From contig JABEVA010000054.1 in assembly GCA_013044065.1 (NCBI GenBank), forward strand, positions 1 to 10,859: a stretch of DNA of 10,859 bases, written 5' to 3'. Below, piece by piece: positions 1-7,371 of the stretch. A program made the position numbers and the translations under genes. How positions within the stretch are numbered: position 1 is the first letter of the stretch; each line of letters opens with the position of its first letter. The notes under the pieces are model-generated. The model saw nothing but the letters and a program-made list of their open reading frames with translations. It was not told the origin of the DNA and did no database searches. Source of the stretch: Phycisphaerae bacterium. Lineage in GTDB: Bacteria; Planctomycetota; Phycisphaerae; WQYP01.

Positions 1-253
1 AGTCCATCATCGCTCGGCGGTTGGCCGCATGATACCGGCAATTGACGCTGCGACCCGCCAAGTTGATGACCACATCCGCCCCGTCCAGCTCCGCGGTCCA
101 CCCACCCCTGGATCGGCCATCCCATGGGACCATTCTCCATGGCGCGGCCCGCGGGTTGCGGCCAAGCACCACCACGTCATGTCCGTCGGCCACAAAGGCC
201 CGACATAACAAAGTGCCAATCTGACCGCTGCCACCGGGTATAACAATTTTCAT
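1..253 (-). CDS. TIGR01777/SDR39U1-type NAD(P)-dependent epimerase, partial (5' part)
   Basis: The 84 codons visible begin MKIVIPGGSGQIG, a Rossmann nucleotide-binding glycine motif (GGSGQIG, residues 7-13). They continue through a GRNP segment at the end of the second strand and reach VINLAGRSVNCRY, the NLAG[RA] signature of the TIGR01777 (DUF1731-containing) branch of extended SDR enzymes. The gene runs off the left edge, so the catalytic YxxxK and the C-terminal DUF1731 domain are not seen. I chose the ATG at 253 because the Rossmann strand starts there and a purine-rich GGAAG lies about 9 bases upstream. The frame stays open upstream to a GTG overlapping the rodA stop, but that extension has no family character. 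It follows rodA on the same strand after about 130 bp and may be co-transcribed. The substrate of this family is generally unknown. Confidence 0.85.
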   Translation of the reverse strand, partial: MKIVIPGGSGQIGTLLCRAFVADGHDVVVLGRNPRAAPWRMVPWDGRSRGGWTAELDGADVVINLAGRSVNCRYHAANRRAMMD

Positions 254-384
254 CAGGTCCACTTCCGCAAAGACCGTCCAGCAACCATAGACGAGCACCG
301 CACCGAAGCCCAACCCGTCCGGCCGCGTTTGGCAAAGCGCAGCTACATTCGATTCATTCCACACGGCACCCGAGCTGCTGCGCT

Positions 385-1596
385 TCACAGCGCCCGGCGA
401 TTGCGGACGGCCACATTCAAGATCAGGCCTGTGGCCAGCATATACGCGGCAATAGCACTGCCTCCGTACGATAAAAACGGCAGCGTAATGCCGACCACGG
501 GAATAATGCCGGTGGTCATGGCAATGTTAATCATGGTTTGCATCATCAACATTGAACCCAAGCCAACGACCATAATGCGGCCAAAAGGATCCGCGGTGGA
601 ACCGGCGATTTCCAGGCAAGCTCCAAAGAACACCACGTAAAGAATCACAATTCCCAGCGCCCCAAGGTATCCCCATTGGGTGGCGATGACCGCAAAGATA
701 AAATCGTTGGCCGATTCCGGCAGCAAACCATTGCGAATCTGGGCAGCGCCGCGCAGTCCCTGACCGACCAGCCCACCACTGCCTTCGGCAATTTCGCTTT
801 GTCGCTGTTGATACAAGTTGCCATGCAGTTCGCCGGAAGTCGGCTTGCTTTCCACAAACATCGAAATAATGCGCTGTTTTTGATAAGGTTTCAGCAGCGG
901 ATAGCAACCGGGAGCAACGGATAAGGCAATCAGCGCGATCGCCACAAGGTGGCGCAATCTCGCCCCGGCCGCCACCAACATCGCGTAGAGAGCCAGTGGG
1001 AAAAGCAGCGCCGTGCCCAAGTCCGATTCAATAAGAATAAGCCCCATGGGCAGCAACATCAAGAGAAACGGAACCACCAGGCGTGAAAGTCCCTGCACAT
1101 CCTTATGCAGCCGCAGATACCATGCCACCGACATGACAAAGGCGATCTTGGCCAGCTCACTGGGCTGAAAGTTGATACCCCCGGGCAAGATGAACCAACG
1201 ATGGCTGCCATTGACCGCCGGTGCTTTAAGCACCGCCAAGAGCAAAAGCAAAGTGAAGGCCAGAAAAGCATAGCTGTAGCGTCCGACTTGCCGATAGGCC
1301 GGGGCAACGGCCAGGACCAATACGATAAGACCGATGCCAATATGAATTTCCTGCACCCGGGCCAGAGTCGGCGAAGACACCCGCACGGCCGCCAGGCTGA
1401 TGGCACAGAGCAGCAGGATGCTGCCCAGAAGAACCCATGCAATACGCGTACCCAGCAGGCGTGGCAGGAGCCGATTCCAAAGTCGCAAAACGATGGAGGA
1501 ACTCTCATTGGGGCGGCGGTGAATAACGCGGGCCGGACGCAGGGCATCGGGGTTCAGCGACGTGGGGGAAGAATCGGTTTTTGGGGTATCGGTCAT
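385..1596 (-). CDS. rodA: RodA, SEDS-family peptidoglycan glycosyltransferase
   Basis: This 403-residue polytopic membrane protein polymerises lipid II into glycan strands during cell elongation, working with PBP2. A charged cytoplasmic tail (residues 1-50) is followed by about ten membrane segments. SEDS/RodA signatures are visible: QPSEL at 144-148, ESDLGTA at 190-196, ESANDFIFAV at 294-303, and GITLPFLSYGGSA near 369-381. Asp298 in NDFIF corresponds to the essential extracellular Asp of RodA proteins. Length is typical apart from a longer N-terminal tail. The ATG overlaps the stop of the PBP2 gene in an ATGA arrangement, which implies translational coupling of the two partners. The ESDLGTA and NDFIF motifs and the PBP2 neighbour favour RodA over FtsW. 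Confidence 0.95.
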   Translation of the reverse strand: MTDTPKTDSSPTSLNPDALRPARVIHRRPNESSSIVLRLWNRLLPRLLGTRIAWVLLGSILLLCAISLAAVRVSSPTLARVQEIHIGIGLIVLVLAVAPAYRQVGRYSYAFLAFTLLLLLAVLKAPAVNGSHRWFILPGGINFQPSELAKIAFVMSVAWYLRLHKDVQGLSRLVVPFLLMLLPMGLILIESDLGTALLFPLALYAMLVAAGARLRHLVAIALIALSVAPGCYPLLKPYQKQRIISMFVESKPTSGELHGNLYQQRQSEIAEGSGGLVGQGLRGAAQIRNGLLPESANDFIFAVIATQWGYLGALGIVILYVVFFGACLEIAGSTADPFGRIMVVGLGSMLMMQTMINIAMTTGIIPVVGITLPFLSYGGSAIAAYMLATGLILNVAVRNRRAL

Positions 1597-3656
1597 GGTG
1601 TCGCCGCCTGTGGCAGATAGCCACGCTGTTGCATCAGTTGAATGCAGTTTTTAACAATCGGTCCGGCCCGCCGACCTCCGTCACCGCCCATTTCAACAAT
1701 GGCCGCCAGCACGTACTTCGGTTGATGGGCCGGCACGCAGCCCACAAACCAGGCGTCGTCCCCCTTTTTGATGGTCACTTTGCCGTCAATGTCGATTCGC
1801 TCGGCGGTCTGCGCGGTACCGGTTTTTCCGGCCACGGGCAACCCCATACGCAGCACCGGTGCCGTTCCGTTGGGGCCATGTACCACCAGATACATACCCT
1901 GGCGGACAGAACTTAAATCGGTCTCGTTGAGATGAAATAATCGCGGAGGCGGGCGGCGCAATTGTTCAATAATCTGCGGTTGCATCCAGACTCCTCCGCG
2001 CAACATGGCGGTGTACGCATTGGCCATTTGCAAAGGGGTTACCGCCATCGGCCCCTGACCGATACTCATCATAATAGCCCAATCCGTTATCCGAAATTGG
2101 CTGCGGTGCGGCCGTGCGGGAGGCAAATATCCGGAGGTTTCTTCATGCAGACCAATGCCCGTGGCGGAGCCTAACCCAAAGGCCCGGTACCCTTCAACCA
2201 GTCGCGTCAGGCCCAGTTTCATGCCCACCTGATAAAAATAAGTGTCGCAGGATTGTTCCAGCGCATCGACCAGATTGAGCGGACCCGGTGCGACCGGATA
2301 AGTCCAGTTACGAAAAATGTTGGGATGGCCGGGCAGCAGATAAGCCCCGCAATTCAGGACGGTATTGGGTTCAATGGCACCCACCGTCAAGGCATAAGCG
2401 GCTTCCAGAGGCTTGACAATACTGCCCGGCGGATACGCGCTGCTGATCGCCCGATTCATCAAGGGAAGTTGAGTATCGGCGATTAACCCGGCAAAATCGT
2501 GGTGATAACGATTCAGGTTGTACGTCGGCAGCGAGAGCATAACCAGCACCCGATTGTTGCGCACCGACAACACCACCACCGCGGCACGGTGCATTTCCCC
2601 GTGGAAGTAAAGCAGATGCGTTTGCGGGTTAAGCATGGATCTTTGCAGTTGCTGCTGGAGCTGAATATCCAACGTCAACCGCACCGTGCGCCCGGGAATA
2701 GGCGCGCGATAATCCTGCGGCACCTGCTTACCATCAAGCCGTATGAGTTCCACGCCGCGGGTGGGTCTCAGGAGCTTTTCGGCGGCGTATTCCACCCCAA
2801 ATGCCCCCATATTGTCGCCCGGCAGATAGCCTTGGAGTTGGCCGCGGGTATCGCGCAGCGATCCGGGAACAAGCCGCGGCAGCACAAAAGGATTTTTGCG
2901 CAACGCCGCCGCGGTCACCTGGCGCATGGCACCAATCACCTGTGCCGCTACACTGTTGAATGGATAAACGCGGTGTTGGCTGGGCACCACGACCAGACCG
3001 GGATAGCGGCGAGAGTGCTTTTGAAAATAAAAAGCGACCTTGTCGGGAATATCGGGAACCACGGTGTGGGCTTCATGGGCTTCCAGTAAGTTAAGCCCCT
3101 GGGTAAGGGCCATATCCACATCCTGTTGGCGATCCGCGGGAGAAACGTCGGCGCGGACGTTCTTGTCGTGGCCGTAGCGCAAAGTCCAAATATCCTGGCG
3201 CAAGAAGGCCATGCGTTTGCGGATGATATCCAGGGTTTCCAGCACCTTGGCCAGGGGCAGGTGGCAATGGCGGGCGATGGCGATGGGCAGCCTCCGCAGC
3301 CGGGCGGCAATTTGCTTTCGGGTGGCCGGCAGTCGGGCGATAATCTGGGTCCGGGTCAGATGGTCGGCTCGAAGTTCATCAATCGCCTGACGGGTAATCC
3401 ACACGTAATCGCGATTCATCGCCTGATAGTCGATGGCAAGATTGTTGCAGGGTTGCTCGAGAGCCAGAAAGTGGCCTTGGCGATCCACAATGGCCCCACG
3501 AATCGACGGAATCACCAGATGCCGATAACTGAAGCTGCGGGCACGATCCTTCCACATCCGGGCCTGCACCACCTGGAGTTGATACAGGCGCACCGCGAGA
3601 ATTAACGCTACCAGCAGGGCTAAAGTAAAAAGCAACATAAGGCGGCGTTTCAGCAT
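1593..3656 (-). CDS. mrdA: Penicillin-binding protein 2, elongasome DD-transpeptidase
   Basis: This is a class B penicillin-binding protein that crosslinks peptidoglycan at the lateral wall as partner of RodA. Numbered from the ATG at 3656 it has 687 residues. One N-terminal membrane anchor (about 5-27) precedes a pedestal domain containing IRGAIVDRQG (about 52-61), and a C-terminal transpeptidase domain follows. The transpeptidase has all three active-site motifs: SxxK as S412-IVK415, SxD as S469-C-D471, and KTGTA at 611-615. SCDTYFY around 469-475 is the PBP2 form of the second motif. The pedestal region (about 90-240) is long and rich in Arg and Leu. The frame is open to a GTG at 3686, but I prefer the ATG because MLKRRLMLLF is the usual short cytoplasmic start and AGGTG lies 9 bases upstream. 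It follows mreD and overlaps rodA. Confidence 0.95.
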   Translation of the reverse strand: MLKRRLMLLFTLALLVALILAVRLYQLQVVQARMWKDRARSFSYRHLVIPSIRGAIVDRQGHFLALEQPCNNLAIDYQAMNRDYVWITRQAIDELRADHLTRTQIIARLPATRKQIAARLRRLPIAIARHCHLPLAKVLETLDIIRKRMAFLRQDIWTLRYGHDKNVRADVSPADRQQDVDMALTQGLNLLEAHEAHTVVPDIPDKVAFYFQKHSRRYPGLVVVPSQHRVYPFNSVAAQVIGAMRQVTAAALRKNPFVLPRLVPGSLRDTRGQLQGYLPGDNMGAFGVEYAAEKLLRPTRGVELIRLDGKQVPQDYRAPIPGRTVRLTLDIQLQQQLQRSMLNPQTHLLYFHGEMHRAAVVVLSVRNNRVLVMLSLPTYNLNRYHHDFAGLIADTQLPLMNRAISSAYPPGSIVKPLEAAYALTVGAIEPNTVLNCGAYLLPGHPNIFRNWTYPVAPGPLNLVDALEQSCDTYFYQVGMKLGLTRLVEGYRAFGLGSATGIGLHEETSGYLPPARPHRSQFRITDWAIMMSIGQGPMAVTPLQMANAYTAMLRGGVWMQPQIIEQLRRPPPRLFHLNETDLSSVRQGMYLVVHGPNGTAPVLRMGLPVAGKTGTAQTAERIDIDGKVTIKKGDDAWFVGCVPAHQPKYVLAAIVEMGGDGGRRAGPIVKNCIQLMQQRGYLPQAATP

Positions 3657-3741
3657 CGCGGCGAGCACCTGTAAGAAACCACCCACGCCATGTTATACTC
3701 CAGAGGCTCCGCAACGATCATACCAAGTTCTGGGCGGGAGT

Positions 3742-4287
3742 TCATCGGTTCCGGTTTCGGGCATGATGCGACGGCCCGTCAAAACCCAACAGGGGGCCGA
3801 TCATAAAAAGCCCGCGGAATACCCAGGGTGCCACAAGAGCCGTGTAGATGGCGCTGGACAGGGTGATGCCGATGGTGGGAGCATATCCGGCTAACAACGT
3901 CATGGGTTGATCGGCGCTCCACAATCCCATGCGCGTGAGAATATTCCGGCCCAGCAGTACAAACACAACCGTCAGAAAAACCAGCACCGCTTGACTGATG
4001 GGATTTTGGCGGAAAATATTCATTCGTATGCGGATGATTCCATAGCCCGCCAGCGAGAGTAAAATGGTATTAACCCCCAGCAGCCCGACCCCGGTGAGAT
4101 CATACAAAAACCCGCAGCAGAGGCAGGCCAGCAGGGCATAATCCTCCGCCGGGTAAAGGGCATAAAAAACCGCCAGCATGGGAATAAATTCAACGTGAAA
4201 ATAACCCGCCTCACTCCATTGTCCGAAGTGGGCGACTTGCAGGGCCGTCGCCAGGTACAACAGGATGCCAAAGGTGATCCATCGCAT
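3742..4287 (-). CDS. mreD: Rod shape-determining protein MreD
   Basis: A small, very hydrophobic protein of 181 residues with about five or six membrane segments. The central CGFLYDLTGVGLLGVNT (GxxxDLxxxxxLG pattern, residues about 58-74), followed by a basic IRIRMN turn and another long hydrophobic stretch, is characteristic of MreD. MreD bridges the MreBC cytoskeletal machinery and the PBP2/RodA synthase in the inner membrane. Its place directly before the PBP2 and rodA genes, separated by a gap of about 85 bp from the chosen PBP2 start, supports the call, since sequence conservation in this family is weak. The frame extends to a GTG at 4314. The ATG at 4287 (MRWITFGILLYL) gives the usual start, but neither site has a clear Shine-Dalgarno sequence. 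No mreB or mreC lies beside it. Confidence 0.85.
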   Translation of the reverse strand: MRWITFGILLYLATALQVAHFGQWSEAGYFHVEFIPMLAVFYALYPAEDYALLACLCCGFLYDLTGVGLLGVNTILLSLAGYGIIRIRMNIFRQNPISQAVLVFLTVVFVLLGRNILTRMGLWSADQPMTLLAGYAPTIGITLSSAIYTALVAPWVFRGLFMIGPLLGFDGPSHHARNRNR

Positions 4288-4356
4288 AATGAACAGTATC
4301 GCCTGTGCAGGCACTTATGGGAAGTCAAAATCAGGACGGGGCGGCCCACGACGGAC

Positions 4357-4821
4357 CTATTTGAGTCGTGCGACAAGTTCCACCTCCACTGTAGCACCCA
4401 GCGGCAGGGCATTAACACCCACCGCGGCCCGAGCATGGCGGCCGGCCGGACCGAAAATTTCCAGCAGCAGGTTGCTGGCTCCGTTAGCCACCGTGGATTG
4501 CTGGGTAAAATCGTCGCCACATTGCACAAAAACCCCCAGGCGCACCACGCGGTCCACTTTGGACCACTCACCGGCGCAGGCGCTGTGCAGCACCGCAAGG
4601 GCGTTGATGAGGGCCAGCTTGGCCGCCTCCTGACCACTTTCCACCGACACAGCGGTGGGAATTTTGCCGACAAACCGCAGGTGGCCATCCTGGGAAGGCA
4701 GTTGCCCGCTGACAAACACCAGATGGTCGGCCATGACATACGGTACGTATGCGGCAACCGGAGTTGGCACATCGGGCAGAATAATACCCAGGCGTTTCAG
4801 ATGAGCGTCAACCTCATACAT
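4357..4821 (-). CDS. RidA-family protein (YjgF/YER057c/UK114, 'like_1' branch)
   Basis: The 154-residue product matches the longer branch of the RidA superfamily: an N-terminal helix (MYEVDAHLKRLGIILPDVP), then PVAAYVPYV, FVSGQLPS at about 36-43, a helix with EAAKLALINALAV, VVRLGVFVQC, and the C-terminal HARAAVGVNALPLGATVEVE. The Arg in HARAAV occupies the position of the catalytic Arg (Arg105 in E. coli RidA) that lets the family deaminate reactive enamine/imine intermediates of pyridoxal-phosphate enzymes. Activity of this branch is less well established, so substrate is left open. I chose the ATG at 4821 because AGGAG sits 8 bases upstream and the family start matches. The frame opens further to 4896. 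It lies between a membrane protein gene and mreD, and no functional link to either is obvious. Confidence 0.9.
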   Translation of the reverse strand: MYEVDAHLKRLGIILPDVPTPVAAYVPYVMADHLVFVSGQLPSQDGHLRFVGKIPTAVSVESGQEAAKLALINALAVLHSACAGEWSKVDRVVRLGVFVQCGDDFTQQSTVANGASNLLLEIFGPAGRHARAAVGVNALPLGATVEVELVARLK

Positions 4822-4886
4822 CGCTAAAACTCCTAAAAAATGCGGTATTGGCCAATCATCCGCGGACGACCATCGCAGCAGTGCAT

Positions 4887-5885
4887 TTAGATACATCCAT
4901 CACTTGCCACCTGAAAATCCGCGGGCAAGTCCTTTCTTTCCCCTTCCACCAATCCGCCCAGGGCCAGCAGGCTGAATTGCCACATCACCCATACTTCCAC
5001 CCCGAAACCGGCAAAACCAATGAGGCCCGGCACAGGCATCTGAAAGTAGCGGATGTGCTGCCAGGTGCCGAGAAAAGGCAGATGATACGTCCATTTGGCG
5101 ATGGCCCAATAATTCCAGAACTCCCACAGCAATCCGCACCACAAACCACCGGCCATAAGCGAAAAGGTGCGTCCCCAGCGTCCCTGCCGCCAGTCGCCGA
5201 TAATGCTGGGCCGGCCGCACCAGAAGTTAATCGGATCCAGCAGGAAAATAGCGCTGACCCAGATGGCCAGATTGGCCATGGAACTTTGAAAAATAAAGGG
5301 CCACAAGAATAGACTTGCCCCTAAAATGAACGTGGCGATCTGCAACGGTCGGGCAATGCGGACACCTCCGGTTTTTATACGCTTCAGCCCCAGACGCATG
5401 AAAACCTCCGCCGTCAAAAACATGCCGGGGGCGATTGCGGCAAAGGCCAGCAGATAGCCCAACCCGCGATCCCACGGGTTGGTGGGCATCCCTTGATAGT
5501 TCCAGGCGTGCAGGCCCGTTGCCGGATCGCGCATAAAATAAAAGTTCAGCCAATCAAAGTAGCACCACGCCGGAACGGACCACAGCCAGCACACCCAAAA
5601 GCGACTGGCAAACCGCCGCAGCCATGAATCACCGTCGAATCGAGCCAGCAGCCCTAGCAGCACCATCAGGTAGGCGCTCCAGGCCCATGGGGTGATATGA
5701 ATGCGCACCTGCGTGCCAATCCCAGCGGCAAGACCATCTGGAAGCAGGCCCAAGGCCGAGGCAAACAACATGATTTCCAACAGGCCAATCATGGCCAGCC
5801 CTGCGGAAAGCAGGCCAATTCCGGATTGGCTCCGGTGGCGACGGTGCGGCCGAGTGGAGAGAGGGATGGTCGATGGTTCTTTCAT
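4887..5885 (-). CDS. Multi-pass membrane protein of unknown function
   Basis: The 332-residue product has a basic N-terminal tail (residues 1-20, several Arg and His) followed by roughly seven or eight hydrophobic segments (about 21-49, 66-82, 93-118, 142-164, 179-216, 240-264 and 285-311). It is strikingly rich in Trp, Phe and Tyr. The most motif-like part is residues 251-301, with GLLWEFWNYWAIAKWTYHLP, a FQMPVPGLIGFAGFGVE stretch and a closing VWVM, where acidic residues sit in otherwise hydrophobic helices. I do not recognise a named family and assign no function. No signal peptide or catalytic signature is seen. A TATAAT box ends only 8 bases before the start codon, while its only ribosome-binding-like sequence (AAGG) is one base from the ATG. 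Alternative downstream ATGs would remove the basic tail. Confidence 0.8.
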   Translation of the reverse strand: MKEPSTIPLSTRPHRRHRSQSGIGLLSAGLAMIGLLEIMLFASALGLLPDGLAAGIGTQVRIHITPWAWSAYLMVLLGLLARFDGDSWLRRFASRFWVCWLWSVPAWCYFDWLNFYFMRDPATGLHAWNYQGMPTNPWDRGLGYLLAFAAIAPGMFLTAEVFMRLGLKRIKTGGVRIARPLQIATFILGASLFLWPFIFQSSMANLAIWVSAIFLLDPINFWCGRPSIIGDWRQGRWGRTFSLMAGGLWCGLLWEFWNYWAIAKWTYHLPFLGTWQHIRYFQMPVPGLIGFAGFGVEVWVMWQFSLLALGGLVEGERKDLPADFQVASDGCI

Positions 5886-5893
5886 ACCTTGAG

Positions 5894-5899
5894 ATTATA
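5894..5899 (-). promoter_or_regulatory. Perfect -10 box (TATAAT) close to the start of the membrane protein gene
   Basis: Reading the minus strand, TATAAT lies 8 bases upstream of the ATG at 5885. A transcript from it would begin about at the start codon and be essentially leaderless. There is no good -35 at 16-18 bp (TGCCGA at 17), and no TGn extension, so the promoter is plausible but not secure. Confidence 0.4.
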
Positions 5900-5980
5900 C
5901 GAGTCGGATGGCGATTTCGGCAGTCGCCTGTGGAGGCCGGAAGTTTATTGCGGGCACCCATTTTCCCCTTTTGGCGGGCC

Positions 5981-6745
5981 TTACTGCAATTGCTTTTTAG
6001 CTGCGTCTGCGAGGTCGTGAGTGTATTTATAAATGTGGACGCCTTCCATGGTAATCATGCCCTCCCGCACCAGACTGTCCAGCGTGGGCAGAAAGTTTTC
6101 AATTTTTTCGCGGGAATCCACTATTTCAATGACGATGGGCAAATCCGTGGACAGCACCAACACCTTGTTGGTGTGCAGCACGCTGTTGGCTCCAAAACCC
6201 ATGGAGCCTTTGAGCACAGTTCCACCCGCCAGCCCGGCAGCCCGGGCCTTTTGAATGATGGCTTCAAAGAGCGGCTTATTTTCCCATTCATCCGATTCGC
6301 CGATGAATATACGTAGCAAAACACCATCGTGATCAATTCGCATGAGTGCATCTCCTTTTAGGTCAGGCAGTGTACTGAGAGGTTCAATTGGCTCCGATAA
6401 ATGGCTTTCGTGCGATCCGCCCTTTTTGCGGTACATCAGCACGGAAGCCCTTTCCAGCGTGGCCAAGCCGGTTTTCATCTGTTGGGGCAGCACCTGTTGG
6501 GCAAAGTCCCCGATTTTCTTCCCCTCGTCAACCAGTTCCACAATGACCGGCGAAGCACTGCTCAGACGGTAGTCCGATGGCATGAGCATACTGCGGGAGC
6601 TAAAGCCCATGATGCCGCGCAGCACAGTTGCTCCAGCGAGTCTTTGCCGGCTGGCTGCCTGAACCAGACGCTCGTAAATGGGGCTGAAGTGGTAAAGATC
6701 GGAACTGCGCAGATAAACCCGCAGTAAAATCTTTTCGCCAATCAT
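5981..6745 (-). CDS. Tandem DUF190 (PF02641) protein, fluoride operon partner
   Basis: The 254-residue product contains two DUF190 domains in one chain, at about residues 4-107 and 140-242, joined by a polar linker of some 30 residues. The halves align clearly: ATVLRGIMGF (39-48) with GTVLKGSMGF (175-184), SPVIVELVDEGKKIGDF (65-81) with LPIVIEIVDSREKIENF (202-218), and LLRVYL (7-12) with LLRIFI (143-148). Single DUF190 proteins are about 100-120 residues, have a PII-like ferredoxin fold, and are often encoded beside crcB. A role in fluoride response or in tuning the channel is therefore inferred, not shown. It follows crcB after 64 bp. GGA lies 8 bases before the ATG. No membrane segment or signal peptide is present, so it should be cytosolic. 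Confidence 0.9.
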   Translation of the reverse strand: MIGEKILLRVYLRSSDLYHFSPIYERLVQAASRQRLAGATVLRGIMGFSSRSMLMPSDYRLSSASPVIVELVDEGKKIGDFAQQVLPQQMKTGLATLERASVLMYRKKGGSHESHLSEPIEPLSTLPDLKGDALMRIDHDGVLLRIFIGESDEWENKPLFEAIIQKARAAGLAGGTVLKGSMGFGANSVLHTNKVLVLSTDLPIVIEIVDSREKIENFLPTLDSLVREGMITMEGVHIYKYTHDLADAAKKQLQ

Positions 6746-6809
6746 GGCCTATATCCTTATGCAACCCGAAAATACCCCATGCCCTTGGTAACAGCCGCCT
6801 TCCGGTGCG

Positions 6810-7193
6810 CTAACCGTTCATACGGTGGCCCAAAATGACGCCCATTCGCACCGCCAGCAGACCAAGCATGACACTGCCGAGGATGTAAAACATGGCGCGC
6901 AAGCCCGCGCCATCCTCCAACATGCGGTTGGATTCAAACATATAGGTTGAAAAGGTGGTGTACGCGCCCACAAAGCCCACGGCCACCGCCATCCGCAAAT
7001 TTTCAGACAGGGGTAAACGGTTGCCTGCCACGGTGGCAAACCAGCCCAAAAAAAGACTGCCGCTAAGATTAATGAGCATCGTACCAATGGGAAATGGCGA
7101 TCCGGAAAACAACCGGGCCACAAAAAACCGGGCCATCGCACCAATAAAACCGCCGCCGCCCACAGCCAGGTATTCGAATAACATCTTTTTCAA
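6810..7193 (-). CDS. crcB: Fluoride ion channel/exporter CrcB (Fluc)
   Basis: The 127-residue product is the usual length for a Fluc subunit, which forms antiparallel dimers in the membrane and lets F- leave the cell. Four hydrophobic segments are visible. Family signatures are GGFIGAMARF (14-23), GTMLINLSGSLFLG (37-50, Asn42 as pore residue), and GFVGAYTTFSTY (73-84, the sodium-site break in TM3). The Phe-box pair is Phe81 and Tyr84, where the second position is usually Phe. The start is a TTG at 7193, supported by GGAG 7 bases upstream. The next ATG (codon 4) has no well-spaced site. A fluoride riboswitch lies in the leader, and a DUF190 gene follows, so this is a fluoride-induced detoxification operon. 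Confidence 0.95.
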   Translation of the reverse strand: MKKMLFEYLAVGGGGFIGAMARFFVARLFSGSPFPIGTMLINLSGSLFLGWFATVAGNRLPLSENLRMAVAVGFVGAYTTFSTYMFESNRMLEDGAGLRAMFYILGSVMLGLLAVRMGVILGHRMNG

Positions 7194-7218
7194 AACACTG
7201 CTCCAAAGACAGCCATAG

Positions 7219-7257
7219 ACAAAACAACCCCGGCCGATTTCTGATCCGCCAGGGTTG
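7219..7257 (-). terminator. Hairpin with U-run in the crcB leader (second hairpin)
   Basis: On the minus strand CAACCCTGGC pairs with GCCGGGGTTG (10 bp with one U-G wobble), followed by TTTTGTCT. It looks like an intrinsic terminator inside the leader, about 25 bases before the crcB start, and could be the off-state hairpin or a second termination point. It does not share bases with the aptamer. Confidence 0.5.
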
Positions 7258-7262
7258 ACTAT

Positions 7263-7291
7263 ACAGAAAGCCTGACGGTTCAGCCGCCAGG
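7263..7291 (-). terminator. Hairpin overlapping the aptamer 3' end (likely riboswitch expression platform)
   Basis: CCTGGCGG pairs with CCGTCAGG across the loop CTGAA (8 bp including a G-U), followed by the U-rich CTTTCTGT. Its first two bases (7291-7290) are the last two of the ACTCC strand used in the aptamer pseudoknot. Fluoride binding should therefore disfavour this hairpin. Inferred: it terminates transcription without fluoride. The U-tract is weak. Confidence 0.5.
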
Positions 7292-7352
7292 AGTCATCAG
7301 TCCCTGTGCCCTTGGGGCCTGACAGGGGCGGTTCAGGTGAACTCCATCACCT
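7290..7352 (-). ncRNA. Fluoride riboswitch (crcB motif) aptamer
   Basis: The minus strand carries the fluoride riboswitch consensus in order. Stem AGGTG/CACCT (7352-7348 with 7339-7335) encloses the loop ATGGAGTT. The linker TGAACCGCC follows. A stem CCCTGT/ACAGGG (7327-7322 with 7307-7302) has an inner GCCC/GGGC helix. The conserved CTGATGACTCC closes it at 7300-7290. The loop GGAGT (7345-7341) pairs with ACTCC (7294-7290), forming the expected pseudoknot. It sits about 10 bases after the predicted transcription start and 97 bases before the crcB start codon, the textbook gene for this switch. Known members turn expression on when F- is bound. Confidence 0.95.
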
Positions 7353-7371
7353 ACCGTTGAATAATGGAAAT

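Noticed and set aside
254..388. In-frame extension of the epimerase to a GTG overlapping the rodA stop
   Set aside because: The added 45 residues show no family similarity, and the Rossmann strand starts exactly at the ATG at 253.
4847..4856. Palindrome ATTGGCCAAT upstream of the RidA gene
   Set aside because: A 10-base palindrome is expected by chance in this length, and no promoter elements are placed around it.
5907..5935. Hairpin GGCGA...TCGCC after the DUF190 gene as a terminator
   Set aside because: The stem is only five base pairs and no U-run follows it.
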